A DNA stretch of 64,000 bases, taken from the NCBI RefSeq assembly GCF_001682865.1, contig NZ_MAQX01000001.1:997290-1061289 (forward strand), in the 5' to 3' direction. Position 1 is the first letter of the stretch. Every line of letters begins with the position of its first letter. The notes below the pieces were generated by a model. That model was given only the letters and a program-made list of their open reading frames with translations. It was not told the origin of the DNA and searched no databases. Made by a program: the position numbers and the translations under genes. Source of the stretch: Bacillus sp. FJAT-26390 (lineage in GTDB: Bacteria; Bacillota; Bacilli; Paenibacillales; Paenibacillaceae). Positions 37,183-45,622 of this stretch are shown piece by piece.

Positions 37183-37229
37183 ACCCGTAGAATTGCACGC
37201 CTTGACGAGTGGCTCTCCTACGGGTTTTT
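37183..37229 (+). terminator. Terminator of sugar locus 2
   Basis: ACCCGTAG (37183-37190) pairs with CTACGGGT (37218-37225), followed by TTTT. The loop is long (27 nt) with further pairing inside. Confidence 0.65.
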
Positions 37230-37327
37230 GCGTTTCTCGGTGAACCTTGGGACACACCTTCTCCTGAACCAGCAAAGTGCAGCCTTTTATTTGCTAACCA
37301 AGCGATAAAAATTTGTACAACGTGGGC

Positions 37328-37681
37328 CTAAAAACGACTGATCGCAACAAATACAGCGAACGCGAAGAAGACGAAGTTCACGCTGATTTCTCGATACTCC
37401 TTACGCTTAACATGAAAGAGGGCGCCGAAGAGAACGACTGAGGCAAGTCCTATTGCGGCAATCGGGGTCAAAACAGGCAAGACATTTGTCGCTTGAGGCA
37501 GAATGATTCCAAGTGCCCCCAACAATTCTACTAATCCAATAAAGATCACGAACACTTTTGAAACGTCCTTTACCCATCCCCAAGATGCTTTGGCTTTTTC
37601 ATGCTGAAATGCCTTCAACCATCCTGAGTAAACAAACCCCAGTGCTACGAGACCTTGAACGATCCATAACGCGATATTCAT
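37328..37681 (-). CDS. DoxX-family small membrane protein
   Basis: A 117-residue protein with four membrane helices (about 4-24, 40-60, 66-88, 98-115). GFVYSGWLKAF at the N terminus and GLVELLGALGIILP are the DoxX/DoxD-type signature. Start ATG 37681 (minus strand) follows AGGAGGTGG, which would be coding if GTG 37693 were used. It is divergent from an HxlR regulator that probably controls it; such pairs often respond to thiol or quinone stress. Confidence 0.85.
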   Translation of the reverse strand: MNIALWIVQGLVALGFVYSGWLKAFQHEKAKASWGWVKDVSKVFVIFIGLVELLGALGIILPQATNVLPVLTPIAAIGLASVVLFGALFHVKRKEYREISVNFVFFAFAVFVAISRF

Positions 37682-37720
37682 TAATGATGCCACCTCCTGA
37701 CTACTTATTTGCTACTTGAT

Positions 37721-37778
37721 ATAGGTATAATAGACCTTAGTAATAGGTTTAATGAAGTAGGCACTTTAATTAAACCTA
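37721..37778. promoter_or_regulatory. Candidate HxlR operator in the divergent intergenic region
   Basis: Perfect 10-bp arms TAGGTTTAAT (37744-37753) and ATTAAACCTA (37769-37778) with a 15-nt spacer. A smaller dyad AGGT(37723-37726)/ACCT(37734-37737) sits beside it. The position between doxX and hxlR fits control of both genes. Confidence 0.6.
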
Positions 37779-37826
37779 GTTAACAAAAAGTTACCTAAAC
37801 GAAGCAAAGGGAAATGGGAGGGTTCA

Positions 37827-38171
37827 ATGAAATCGTATTGTAAGTTTGAATCGACATTGGATATATTGGTTGGGAAATGGAAGCCTGTCATTCTGCTTCA
37901 ACTTATTTCGAATGGCATAATGAGATTCAGTGAGCTACAAAGAGCAATACCGGACATAAATAAAAAGATGCTCACTCAACAATTAAGAGAACTTGAGTAT
38001 AACGACATCGTTTATCGCAAGGTATATAGCCAAATTCCACCGAAAGTGGAATACTCCATTTCAGACTACGGCAGAGGCTTAAGCACTGTGCTACAGGCAA
38101 TGAACGATTGGGGAGAGACCCATAGCGAGCATATGAACAAATTATATGGGGCAGATCGTTCAGAGAATTAA
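37827..38171 (+). CDS. HxlR-family winged-helix regulator
   Basis: A 114-residue regulator. KWKPVILLQLISNGIMRFSELQRAIPDINKKMLTQQLRELE is the HxlR winged helix-turn-helix. One conserved-type cysteine (C5) near the N terminus could act as a redox sensor, as in YodB/HypR-type members (inference). Divergent from the DoxX gene. Confidence 0.9.
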   Translation: MKSYCKFESTLDILVGKWKPVILLQLISNGIMRFSELQRAIPDINKKMLTQQLRELEYNDIVYRKVYSQIPPKVEYSISDYGRGLSTVLQAMNDWGETHSEHMNKLYGADRSEN

Positions 38172-38231
38172 TTTGGGTGAGAAACTATGGCGAGCAGAGG
38201 TTATATAAGCATGCTAGGCGTTAGTTAATGT

Positions 38232-38257
38232 GGAGGGCACCTGTTAAGGTGCCCTCC
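38232..38257. terminator. Perfect hairpin between hxlR and the methyltransferase relic
   Basis: GGAGGGCACC (38232-38241) and GGTGCCCTCC (38248-38257), loop TGTTAA. No T tract on either side; it may serve as a bidirectional end between the two convergent genes. Confidence 0.6.
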
Positions 38258-38268
38258 AACTGGCCGTT

Positions 38269-38592
38269 TCAGACAGCGGATCCTTTCTTATACCTTTCAT
38301 CAAAAATGGTCGCATGAGCATAGTTTATGTTTGCGATGTTTCGTTCTTTGGCCTTTTATTCGGCAATTGTAATCATATTAGAAGATATATCAATGGCATG
38401 AATTTCTTTTACATCTTCGGAAATCTCATTGGCGATTAATCCAGTTCCACAGCCGTATTCCAACGTTACGTCGCTAGTTGTGAAACGCGTTTTCGATAGT
38501 TGAATGATTTGGAGGTAAGTCTTTTGATCCTTCCGCTCGATTTGATCATAATGACTTGCGGTTTTGTCCCAAAAACGTTCAGATTTATTCAT
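38269..38592 (-). pseudogene. SAM-dependent methyltransferase, truncated with in-frame stop
   Basis: The first 78 residues carry motif I of class I methyltransferases (LEYGCGTGLIANEI) and AIDISSNMI (motif II). A TAA at 38356-38358 interrupts it, but the same frame continues with KAKERNIANINYAHATIFDERYKKG, the expected next segment, before a second stop at 38269. The rest of the enzyme is missing. A ribosome site (AAGGTG) precedes the ATG. A 78-residue piece cannot form the complete fold. Confidence 0.85.
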
Positions 38593-38859
38593 TGCCGTTA
38601 CACCTTCTTTTCTAACGTATTCTTCCTATGGGATACAAAATGCTATTCCTTCGAGTTAAAAACCTCTTAAGATTAATCGAGCAATTTGGTTATTTCGTGT
38701 GGAAGTTAACTTCTATGAATGATAGGGTACTATCAGTGTTTTTCCCTTTAACAGGGTAGATAGCATCATTTGCGAGTGGAGGAACCTCTAAGATTCCTTC
38801 AAACTAAAGCTTTATCCGAAAGACAGGCGAATCGAAGTACTTGATCCTTACTTCTAAAT

Positions 38860-38910
38860 GATGTATATTATTTTACATTGACATTACAGCAGGTCTAAAA
38901 AAGGAGGAGC
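38860..38910 (+). promoter_or_regulatory. Promoter/operator region of TetR-MetAP cassette 2
   Basis: ATGTA and TACAT (about 38862-38877) form a small dyad just before TTGACA (38878-38883), GCAGGTCTA (38889-38897) and the ribosome site AAAAAAGGAGGAG. The last three elements occur in the same order before cassette 1. Confidence 0.5.
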
Positions 38911-38911
38911 C

Positions 38912-39514
38912 ATGTCACCACGTACCAAAGAACAGAATGATGCGATCCGGGAGATGAGGATGCACCAAATTATGCAAGCGGCTGCGGAAGTATACTTGGA
39001 GAAGGGCATTCAATTGGAAATACGCGATGTTGCGGTCAAGGCAGAGCTCGGCTACGGAACCGTGTATCATTACTACAAAAACAAGCACATGCTTTTGGAG
39101 GATTTACTATGGGATGCCTTGAATCGAACGGAGTCGGCTGTAATGCCCGCATTGACGGGGGACGGCGGCAATTTGCTTAAAGCTGAGTCGTTCTCCAGGC
39201 TGCTCCTGCGGAAGTGTATCCAGGATCTTTCCGTATTTATTTTGCTTAAAACGGTTTCGGATAATTTTCATCACTTCCCGGGAAAGCGGTTCATCAAGCT
39301 GTTTTCCGATTTTCAGGAACGGATCTATTTGCCGTTTGTGGAAATGATTCGTGAAGGAATCGGCTCCAAATCACCGGAAAAAACAGCTAATCTGATATTT
39401 GGATCGCTTGTTGGCTGCGCAGCATTGAACATCCACCACAATATGCGGAACGAGATGGAAGCGGAAGATATCGTCGATATGATTTTTTCAGGCATACAGT
39501 CAAAGGAGAGATGA
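38912..39514 (+). CDS. TetR-family regulator paired with MetAP (copy 2)
   Basis: A 200-residue paralogue of the regulator at 2650-3234. The N-terminal helix-turn-helix IRDVAVKAELGYGTVYHYYKN is nearly the same; the C-terminal ligand domain is more divergent, so the two may recognise different ligands at similar operators. Its stop overlaps the possible first ATG of the aminopeptidase gene, and a ribosome site for that gene lies in its last codons. Confidence 0.9.
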   Translation: MSPRTKEQNDAIREMRMHQIMQAAAEVYLEKGIQLEIRDVAVKAELGYGTVYHYYKNKHMLLEDLLWDALNRTESAVMPALTGDGGNLLKAESFSRLLLRKCIQDLSVFILLKTVSDNFHHFPGKRFIKLFSDFQERIYLPFVEMIREGIGSKSPEKTANLIFGSLVGCAALNIHHNMRNEMEAEDIVDMIFSGIQSKER

Positions 39515-39519
39515 ATGGA

Positions 39520-40266
39520 ATGGTCATTCTGAAATCGAGAGCAGAAATTGAAGAAATGAGAAAAGCCGGCCGAATTGTAGCTGCTTTTCATCAAGCAATC
39601 GCAGATATGATCCGGCCGGGTGTCACGACGCTCGATATCGAGTCGTTCGCGGTGCGGTTCCTGAAGGAGAATGGCGCCAAGGCTTATACGATAGGCTACA
39701 ACGGCTATCCGTTTGCGACATGTGCGTCTGTCAACGACGTCATTGCGCATGGTTTTCCGAGCCAGGAGCCGCTCAAGGAAGGCGACATCGTCAAAATCGA
39801 CATCGTCGCGGAAGCGGATGGCTGGATCGGCGATTCAGCTTGGTGTTATGAGGTCGGCGAGGTGTCGGAAGAAGCCCGTAATCTGATGCGGATAACGAAG
39901 GAAAGCTTATATCTTGGCATCGAAAAAGCTGTCGTCGGAAACCGGATCGGCGATGTGATGCACGCGGTTCAAACCCATGCCGAGCGAAACGGATTCTCGG
40001 TGGTGCGCGATCTGCTCGGTCATGGCGTAGGAAGGGAGATGCACGAGGAACCTAATTATCCCCACGTTGGGAGTCCGGGCAAAGGGTTCCGCTTGAAGGA
40101 GGGGATGGTATTTACGATCGAGCCGATGCTAAATGCCGGTAAAGCGTTAATGACGATTGATGCCGACGGATGGACCGCCAGAACAGCTGACGGCTCGCTT
40201 TCCGCACAGTACGAGCATACGATCGCCATCACTGCGGATGGCCCGATTATATTGACCTCACAATAG
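39520..40266 (+). CDS. map: Methionine aminopeptidase, type I (copy 2)
   Basis: A 248-residue enzyme of the same length as copy 1, clearly paralogous along its whole length. It keeps the metal ligands D94 (VKID), D105 (IGDSAW), H168 (LLGHGVGR), E201 (FTIEPM) and E232 (YEHTIAIT). ATG 39520 is preferred to ATG 39511 because AAGGAG (39503-39508) has an 11-nt spacing to it and because both copies then begin MVILKS. Co-transcribed with the TetR gene. Confidence 0.93.
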   Translation: MVILKSRAEIEEMRKAGRIVAAFHQAIADMIRPGVTTLDIESFAVRFLKENGAKAYTIGYNGYPFATCASVNDVIAHGFPSQEPLKEGDIVKIDIVAEADGWIGDSAWCYEVGEVSEEARNLMRITKESLYLGIEKAVVGNRIGDVMHAVQTHAERNGFSVVRDLLGHGVGREMHEEPNYPHVGSPGKGFRLKEGMVFTIEPMLNAGKALMTIDADGWTARTADGSLSAQYEHTIAITADGPIILTSQ

Positions 40267-40444
40267 AATTCAATCCTTTTAAATGTTCAAATTTGATTTT
40301 TGCGGTCATCTCCTCTTCCAGATTTCAAGCAAAAAAATCGGCCACTGTTCGCGGTTTTGAACATAGCAAGGATGCCGATTATCGCGACATAGATCGAGTC
40401 AGACAGCGTAACATACAGTTAACCAAGCCAGAGTTAGTTGATTT

Positions 40445-40476
40445 ACCGCTCTTCTTAATTTGAGCGGTTTTTTTAT
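40445..40476 (+). terminator. Terminator downstream of TetR-MetAP cassette 2
   Basis: ACCGCTC (40445-40451) and GAGCGGT (40462-40468) followed by TTTTTTTATTT. Confidence 0.85.
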
Positions 40477-40494
40477 TTGAATGATTTAATCCTG

Positions 40495-40546
40495 TTGACT
40501 GACGAATATAGTTACAGTAAACTGTACACAATACACTTAACTGTAA
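40495..40546 (+). promoter_or_regulatory. Promoter and nested palindromes of the MerR gene
   Basis: A -35 TTGACT (40495-40500) and -10 TAAACT (40518-40523) are 17 bp apart. TACAGTAAACTGTA (40513-40526) is a perfect palindrome over the -10, and TTACAGT (40512-40518) also pairs with ACTGTAA (40540-40546). This suggests autoregulation by the MerR-type protein. Confidence 0.6.
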
Positions 40547-40576
40547 TGGGTAAAAAATTTTGATTGGAGTGGATTC

Positions 40577-40993
40577 ATGAGCGGGTACACAGCAAAACAG
40601 GTCGCGGAGATACTTCAACAGGATGACTCTAGAATGAATTTAAGAACGATAAGGTACTACACACAAATTGGAATGGTACCGGCATTGGAACTAATCGGTA
40701 ATAAAAGGGTGTACACAGATAGACACATTCACTTTTTTCGAGCCATCATTACCTTAACAAGAACAGGTGAAACCCTGGCATCAATACAAGAGACACTCAA
40801 GTCACTCACGATAGAAGAAATAGAAAAAATTGGTCAGCAGATGCATCTGTATGATCCTAATCGGGTATTGGTAAACGAGACGCTCACCATAAGCGAAGAT
40901 ATCGCAATAACGTTAAGTCCTAGGGTTTCTGCCGAATTAAAACAAAAAGTCATTGATTCTGTTTCTCAGCTTTTAAGGGGGGATAAGAGTTGA
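40577..40993 (+). CDS. MerR-family regulator
   Basis: A 138-residue protein. Residues 3-72 form the MerR winged helix: YTAKQVAEILQQ, TIRYYTQIGMVP, the wing, then a helix. The C-terminal part is short and lacks the metal-binding cysteines of MerR/CueR. Its stop overlaps the TTG start of the next ORF, so the two are coupled. Confidence 0.88.
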   Translation: MSGYTAKQVAEILQQDDSRMNLRTIRYYTQIGMVPALELIGNKRVYTDRHIHFFRAIITLTRTGETLASIQETLKSLTIEEIEKIGQQMHLYDPNRVLVNETLTISEDIAITLSPRVSAELKQKVIDSVSQLLRGDKS

Positions 40994-41517
40994 TACTAAA
41001 TCTGAGACTGGCTAAGTCAATCATGGAACAAGAAGAAGGGATGAATCATTTATGGATTCAACTCTTACCTCTGGAATTTTCAACAATCGAAAAAGCGGAA
41101 GTCAGCATTCAATTACCAAATGGATTGTATCGTATGTCCAATCTAAATGGTTATGAAGAAGGTGATACAAATGGTATCTTTATAAATTTGTCCCAAGATA
41201 ATGATATACTCCTAGAACTGTACACTCAAACCGCAGTTGACTTTGATGAAGCCAGCGTAATTGTTACCTTAAGTTTCAAAGATACCGAGAACCGATGGAA
41301 AAAGTTGAGCAAGGTTATAACTATTCGCTTCGTCGCTGATGAGGAGATGGGGGAAACCTTGGAGCTTGATCAACAGGTAATTGAACGCGTGAAAGAGCTA
41401 AGAAACCACGCAACAGGCGAGCCTGATTCAAATGATTTAGTTGTATTACAACCCAGGATATATGAATTAAGAAACAATAAGTACGCTTATTTTGAAAAAA
41501 TGTACCGAGTGGAATAG
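40990..41517 (+). CDS. Unknown protein coupled to the MerR regulator
   Basis: A 175-residue, acidic, beta-rich cytosolic protein starting at TTG 40990 (AAGGGGGG upstream). No family recognised. Segments such as WIQLLPLEFSTIEKAEVSIQLPNG and ITIRFVADEEMGETLELD suggest an Ig-like or beta-sandwich domain followed by a short helix (QQVIERVKELRNHATG). Overlap with the MerR stop suggests it modulates the regulator or is its co-expressed partner (inference). Confidence 0.6.
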   Translation: MILNLRLAKSIMEQEEGMNHLWIQLLPLEFSTIEKAEVSIQLPNGLYRMSNLNGYEEGDTNGIFINLSQDNDILLELYTQTAVDFDEASVIVTLSFKDTENRWKKLSKVITIRFVADEEMGETLELDQQVIERVKELRNHATGEPDSNDLVVLQPRIYELRNNKYAYFEKMYRVE

Positions 41518-41536
41518 AAATAGCTTTAAAGCGGAG

Positions 41537-41769
41537 CTTTTATTCTTTGATGCAACAGGCATAGGCAATGATGTAAGTATTTAGATCAACTCCCCTGGGG
41601 GTCCATAACAGCTGGAATGGGTATATTTGATACCATGCAGTTAGTAAAAACGGATGTATCCACCTTTGTGCGTTGGTTTAGCTTAGCCAAGGGAAAATGA
41701 TTTGCCCTGCCAAACTGTGAGTTTATTCATCGATCAAGTCATCAGAAAAGCTTGAAAAATAAACGATAG
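41537..41769 (+). pseudogene. Decayed ClpP-type protease gene
   Basis: Pieces of ClpP appear in order: LLFFDATG...NDVSI, stop, INSPGG, stop, then one frame over GMGIFDTMQLVKTDVSTF, and after a stop FALPNCEFIH. These match the ClpP stretch from the YINSPGG strand to the FALPN segment. The GMAASMGA region with the catalytic serine has been lost or mutated (VRWFSLAKGK). At least three stops and frameshifts make it inactive. Confidence 0.75.
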
Positions 41770-41778
41770 GTGGTAAAT

Positions 41779-41964
41779 ATGAAAAACGAACAATCACAAT
41801 TTACTGTGGAATATCAAGATCACTATGGCGTGGTGTATTACCGTAATGTGAAAGCCGCAAATATAGCTGAAGCCAACATGATTATTCGACAAAAGCAACC
41901 TGACGTTATTATTCGAGCTGTTACACTTGTTCCAATTGATGAAAAAACTGACAGAGATGATTAA
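41779..41964 (+). CDS. Small conserved-looking protein, unknown function
   Basis: A 61-residue polar protein (ATG 41779, AGGTGG upstream): FTVEYQDHYGVVYYRNVKAANIAEANMIIRQKQPDVIIRAVT. The beta-beta-alpha-beta pattern resembles small DNA- or protein-binding domains, but I cannot name it. A terminator follows at once, supporting expression. Confidence 0.55.
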   Translation: MKNEQSQFTVEYQDHYGVVYYRNVKAANIAEANMIIRQKQPDVIIRAVTLVPIDEKTDRDD

Positions 41965-41974
41965 TGTATTAGTC

Positions 41975-41999
41975 CCGCCAAATTATGGCGGTTTTTTTC
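41975..41999 (+). terminator. Terminator after the small ORF
   Basis: CCGCCA (41975-41980) and TGGCGG (41986-41991) followed by TTTTTTT. Confidence 0.85.
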
Positions 42000-42277
42000 T
42001 TTTATTATGGGAAGGGCAACTGACTTTTTTTTATCATTAAAAGATCGATCAATATAGTGTATGACAATAATAATCTAATATAATGTCGGAAGACAAGAAC
42101 ATGAGCCGATTAAATAACGCATAAATCGCGTTTTTTTGTTTTATCGGTACATATTCATGTCGATGTACAATAATAAGAATATATAGACAAAGGGTGCGGT
42201 TTATCATGTTATAAACTGCTTAGCGTACGATTTTTTCCGTATTAAGAGGTGACCCAATTACATTGGAACATTCATTT

Positions 42278-42383
42278 AAGAACGATCGTTCAAATTTATT
42301 CTTGACCGACCGTTCTTAATGTGATAAATTTGCAATACAAGTTTAAGAATGATCGTTCAAAAATGTTTTCGGCCGATCATTCT
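42278..42383 (+). promoter_or_regulatory. Two pairs of TetR operators upstream of tetR copy A
   Basis: Four sites resemble GAACGATCGTTC: 42280-42291 (perfect), 42304-42315, 42347-42358 and 42371-42382. Within each pair the sites are exactly 24 bp apart, and the pairs are 67 bp apart. The same two-site layout occurs upstream of the paralogous tetR (50117/50141) and the Ohr gene (49498/49524). Confidence 0.75.
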
Positions 42384-42419
42384 AGATATGAAAGGTGCTC
42401 TTTGAAAGGAGGGATACGA

Positions 42420-42992
42420 GTGGTCAGAACAAAGGAGTTTGATGAAAATGCCGTTTTGCTTAAAGGCATGCGTTTATTCTGGGACCAAGGATATGAGAAG
42501 ACATCTATGCAGGAGCTAGTGTCACATATGGGGATTCATAAAGGGAGCATGTATGATACCTTTGGTGATAAAAGATCTTTATATATCAAAGCATTAAAAC
42601 ACTACAGTGCAAGTTTAGAGCAATCGTATAAGCTTCGTATGGTTGGCCTTTCTGCCAAAGAAGCAATCCGAATGTTGTTTGAAAGGGCTATATACCCAGG
42701 AGAGGAGTCTCCTTTGGGATGCTTCATTGTGAATACCGCGATTGAGTTGGCAAAGCATGATTCAGAGGCAAGAGATTGCGTCCATCAGTTCTGGGACTAT
42801 ACGGAACAGTTAATGCGTGACCTTATTATAGAAGGGCAACAATCGGGCGAAATTTCCAAAGTACTCAACGCAGAATGGCTTTCTCAATACTTAAACAATG
42901 CTTTGATTGGACTACGCGTTATGGTTAAAACGATAAGGGACAGGGAGAAATTACTTCAAATTATTGAAGTGAATATGTCTGTAATAAATTGA
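42420..42992 (+). CDS. TetR/AcrR-family repressor, copy A
   Basis: A 190-residue regulator. GTG 42420 is used because AAAGGAGGG (42405-42413) precedes it and it aligns with the ATG of the paralogue at 50196. The upstream in-frame codons are operator DNA. Helix-turn-helix: TSMQELVSHMGIHKGSMYDTFGDKRSLY. The C-terminal domain (TetR_C_16-type helices) has GCFIVNTAIELA. It is nearly identical to copy B in the DNA-binding part. Probably represses itself and neighbouring detoxification genes. Confidence 0.92.
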   Translation: MVRTKEFDENAVLLKGMRLFWDQGYEKTSMQELVSHMGIHKGSMYDTFGDKRSLYIKALKHYSASLEQSYKLRMVGLSAKEAIRMLFERAIYPGEESPLGCFIVNTAIELAKHDSEARDCVHQFWDYTEQLMRDLIIEGQQSGEISKVLNAEWLSQYLNNALIGLRVMVKTIRDREKLLQIIEVNMSVIN

Positions 42993-43133
42993 GGGTATTT
43001 TAACGATGTTTGAAACGAGTAGTTAATTAAAAATGAATGTTACTGGTCAATTTGCACACAATATAAGCAAAAACACTTAGGTTATTATCAATTAATCAAA
43101 TTAAATTGTGAGATTTGAAGGGAGTGCATACCC

Positions 43134-43748
43134 GTGTCAAAAGTATACAATCAAACAACAACAGGGCTTCTTTTGGTTGACCCTTATAATGACTTCTTAT
43201 CACCGGAAGGCAAGAGTTTCTCTCGTGCTAAAGAAGTAGCTGATTCCGTGAATTTGCTCGAACATTTAAAAGAAATTGTTGGCGCTGTACGGAAAGCCGG
43301 TATTCAAGTCTTTTTTGTTCCTCATCACAGATCTGAACCGGATGATTTCGAAAATTGGTTGCACCCAACTCCGTATCAACTTCTTACTAAACAAAGGCAG
43401 GTGTTTGCTAAAGGTTCATGGGGCGGGGAATTCCATCCAGATTTTCAACCTCAGAAGGAAGATGTGGTTATTAAAGAGCACTGGTCTAGCAGCGGGTTCG
43501 CTAACACTGATTTGGACCATCAGCTTAAAATGCATGGCGTACAAAAGATAATTGTTATCGGCATGTTAGCCAATACATGCATCGAAGCGACAGCACGCTT
43601 CGGAATGGAACTTGGTTATCACGTTACCCTTGTTAAAGATGCAACAGCTGCTTTTAGCAAAGAAGCTATGCATGCGGCGCATGAAATTAATGGCCCTACT
43701 TTTGCTCATGCTCTTCTAACAACAGAAGAACTTCTTGCAATGTTATAA
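43134..43748 (+). CDS. Isochorismatase-like cysteine hydrolase, copy A
   Basis: A 204-residue protein with the cysteine hydrolase triad D16 (LLLVDPYNDF), K114 (VIKEHW) and C149 (LANTCIEAT), and the cis-peptide region IGMLANTC. Substrates in this family include isochorismate, nicotinamide and N-carbamoyl compounds; none can be assigned. GTG start after AAGGGAGTG. A very similar copy lies at 44952, with an aldo/keto reductase between them. Confidence 0.9.
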   Translation: MSKVYNQTTTGLLLVDPYNDFLSPEGKSFSRAKEVADSVNLLEHLKEIVGAVRKAGIQVFFVPHHRSEPDDFENWLHPTPYQLLTKQRQVFAKGSWGGEFHPDFQPQKEDVVIKEHWSSSGFANTDLDHQLKMHGVQKIIVIGMLANTCIEATARFGMELGYHVTLVKDATAAFSKEAMHAAHEINGPTFAHALLTTEELLAML

Positions 43749-43840
43749 GAAGCTAGAGAAAACTGTTGTTCGCGCCTTAATGTGGCGGATGATCGTCGTC
43801 CGTGCAAATTTTGATCTTATCTTAAAAGGAGAGATATGCA

Positions 43841-44800
43841 ATGAAAACCGTTCAGCTAAAAGACATCCAGATTCCGGCTGTTGCCCTTGGTACTTGGTCT
43901 TGGGGAACCGGTGCTAATGGTGGGGACGCAGTTTTTGGGAATGACCTGTTTTCTGAGGACCTCAAACCCATATTTGATGCGGCATTAAATGCAGGATTGA
44001 ATCTTTGGGACACAGCCGCGGTTTATGGAATGGGCGCTTCGGAAGCAATCCTAGGAAAGTTCATTCATGAGAGAGATGATGTCCTGATCTCAACAAAATT
44101 CACGCCCCAAAGCGATCAATCAGACGATGCTGTTGAAGATGTCCTCGCCGGAAGCTTAAAGCGGCTTGAAACGGATCACGTCGATATATATTGGATTCAC
44201 AATCCGAAAGACGTTCAGCGCTGGACTTCCAAATTGATCCCGTTGATGAAAAGCGGAAAAGTCAAATACGCAGGCGTATCCAATCATAATTTGGAGGAGA
44301 TTAAGCTCGCGGCTAACATGTTGGCTCAAGAAGGACTCCGTCTCTCAGCCGTTCAAAATCATTACAGTCTGCTTTACCGCTCCTCCGAAGAAGCAGGCAT
44401 AATTGAGTATTGCAACGCCAATGATTTGATTTTCTTCTCCTATATGGTATTGGAACAAGGTGCATTAACTGGTAAGTATCATGCTCAGAATCCTTTTAAA
44501 GCGGGAACCCGAAGAGGAGACGCCTTCCATAAAGATGTGCTTGTCAAACTTGAAGATCTGATAGAACTGATGAGAAACATCGGCTTACGGTATCATGTCA
44601 ACCCTGCTGAAATCGCAATTGCCTGGGCTATGGCCAAAGGAACGGTTCCGATTATTGGCGTGACGAAACCATCGCATATCGCCAGCGCTGTTTCTGCCAT
44701 TAACGTCAAGTTGACAACTAAGGAAATCGAAGAACTGGAGCAAGCCGCGAAGTCTACCGATGTGGAAATCCGGGGAGCATGGGAAAATAACATGATGTGA
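43841..44800 (+). CDS. Aldo/keto reductase
   Basis: A 319-residue NADPH-dependent reductase (TIM barrel). The catalytic tetrad is visible: D57 and Y62 (LWDTAAVYGMG), K86 (ISTKFTP) and H120 (YWIHNP). The C-terminal VPIIGVTKPSHIASAVSA is the cofactor-binding loop. It lies between the two isochorismatase-like copies and probably takes part in the same stress or detoxification response. Confidence 0.92.
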   Translation: MKTVQLKDIQIPAVALGTWSWGTGANGGDAVFGNDLFSEDLKPIFDAALNAGLNLWDTAAVYGMGASEAILGKFIHERDDVLISTKFTPQSDQSDDAVEDVLAGSLKRLETDHVDIYWIHNPKDVQRWTSKLIPLMKSGKVKYAGVSNHNLEEIKLAANMLAQEGLRLSAVQNHYSLLYRSSEEAGIIEYCNANDLIFFSYMVLEQGALTGKYHAQNPFKAGTRRGDAFHKDVLVKLEDLIELMRNIGLRYHVNPAEIAIAWAMAKGTVPIIGVTKPSHIASAVSAINVKLTTKEIEELEQAAKSTDVEIRGAWENNMM

Positions 44801-44951
44801 ATTGGCCGAAGATCGCGTACTGCTGATTGGGCATGTGTAGATGAAAGGAATAGGTCACTATTGAAATGTGAAGTAAGGCATCAGAGCAAATAATTTCAGC
44901 AAAACATTAAGAATTAAATACTATTGTTAACTACAAAAGGAGAGTATACCC

Positions 44952-45566
44952 ATGACAAAAGCGTACGATAAAACAACGACAGGACTTCTATTAGTTGATC
45001 CGTATAATGATTTTTTGTCAGAGGAAGGCAAGCTTTATCCTCGTACGAAAGAAGTATCGGAATCCGTAAACATGATCAAACATTTAAAAGAGACCGTTGA
45101 AGCTGCTCGTAAAGCTGGTATTCGTGTTTTTTATGTGCCTCATCACAGATCTGAGCCAAATGATTTTGATTCTTGGCTGCATCCGACGCCTTATCAACTT
45201 AAAGCAAAACAAGGTCAGGTCTTTGCCAAAGATTCATGGGGCGGGGAATTCCATCCTGACTTCCAGCCTCAACAAGGCGATGTGATTATTAAAGAACATT
45301 GGGGCAGCAGTGGATTCGCGAATACGGATCTGGATCATCAGTTGAAGATGCATGGCCTGCAAAAAATTATCGTTGTCGGCATGTTAGCCAATACTTGCAT
45401 CGAAGCGACCGCGAGATTCGGCATGGAGCTCGGCTACAATGTTACGCTCGTCAAAGACGCGACATCGGCTTTTACAAAAGAGGCGTTGCATGCGGCACAT
45501 GAAATTAACGGCCCTACATTTGCCCATGCAATACTCACAACAGAAGAACTTCTTGCCAAACTATAA
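44952..45566 (+). CDS. Isochorismatase-like cysteine hydrolase, copy B
   Basis: 204 residues with no gap relative to copy A and most positions identical; the triad D16, K114, C149 is conserved. ATG start after AAAGGAGAG, in the same relation to the ribosome site as the GTG start of copy A. A tandem duplication with the aldo/keto reductase caught between the copies is the simplest history. Confidence 0.9.
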   Translation: MTKAYDKTTTGLLLVDPYNDFLSEEGKLYPRTKEVSESVNMIKHLKETVEAARKAGIRVFYVPHHRSEPNDFDSWLHPTPYQLKAKQGQVFAKDSWGGEFHPDFQPQQGDVIIKEHWGSSGFANTDLDHQLKMHGLQKIIVVGMLANTCIEATARFGMELGYNVTLVKDATSAFTKEALHAAHEINGPTFAHAILTTEELLAKL

Positions 45567-45622
45567 AAACTGGCTTTTATTCACAAACCAATGTGTAGGA
45601 ATAGATAAGGAAGTGTTTCGAC

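Noticed and set aside
40380-40470. Protein-like frame ending before the MerR promoter
   Set aside because: It reads through the stem of a clear terminator and has no start, so it is probably chance.
42321-42419. N-terminal extension of tetR copy A (and the similar one of copy B at 50097-50195)
   Set aside because: The codons are operator DNA and the ribosome site lies inside; the proteins align from GTG 42420 and ATG 50196.
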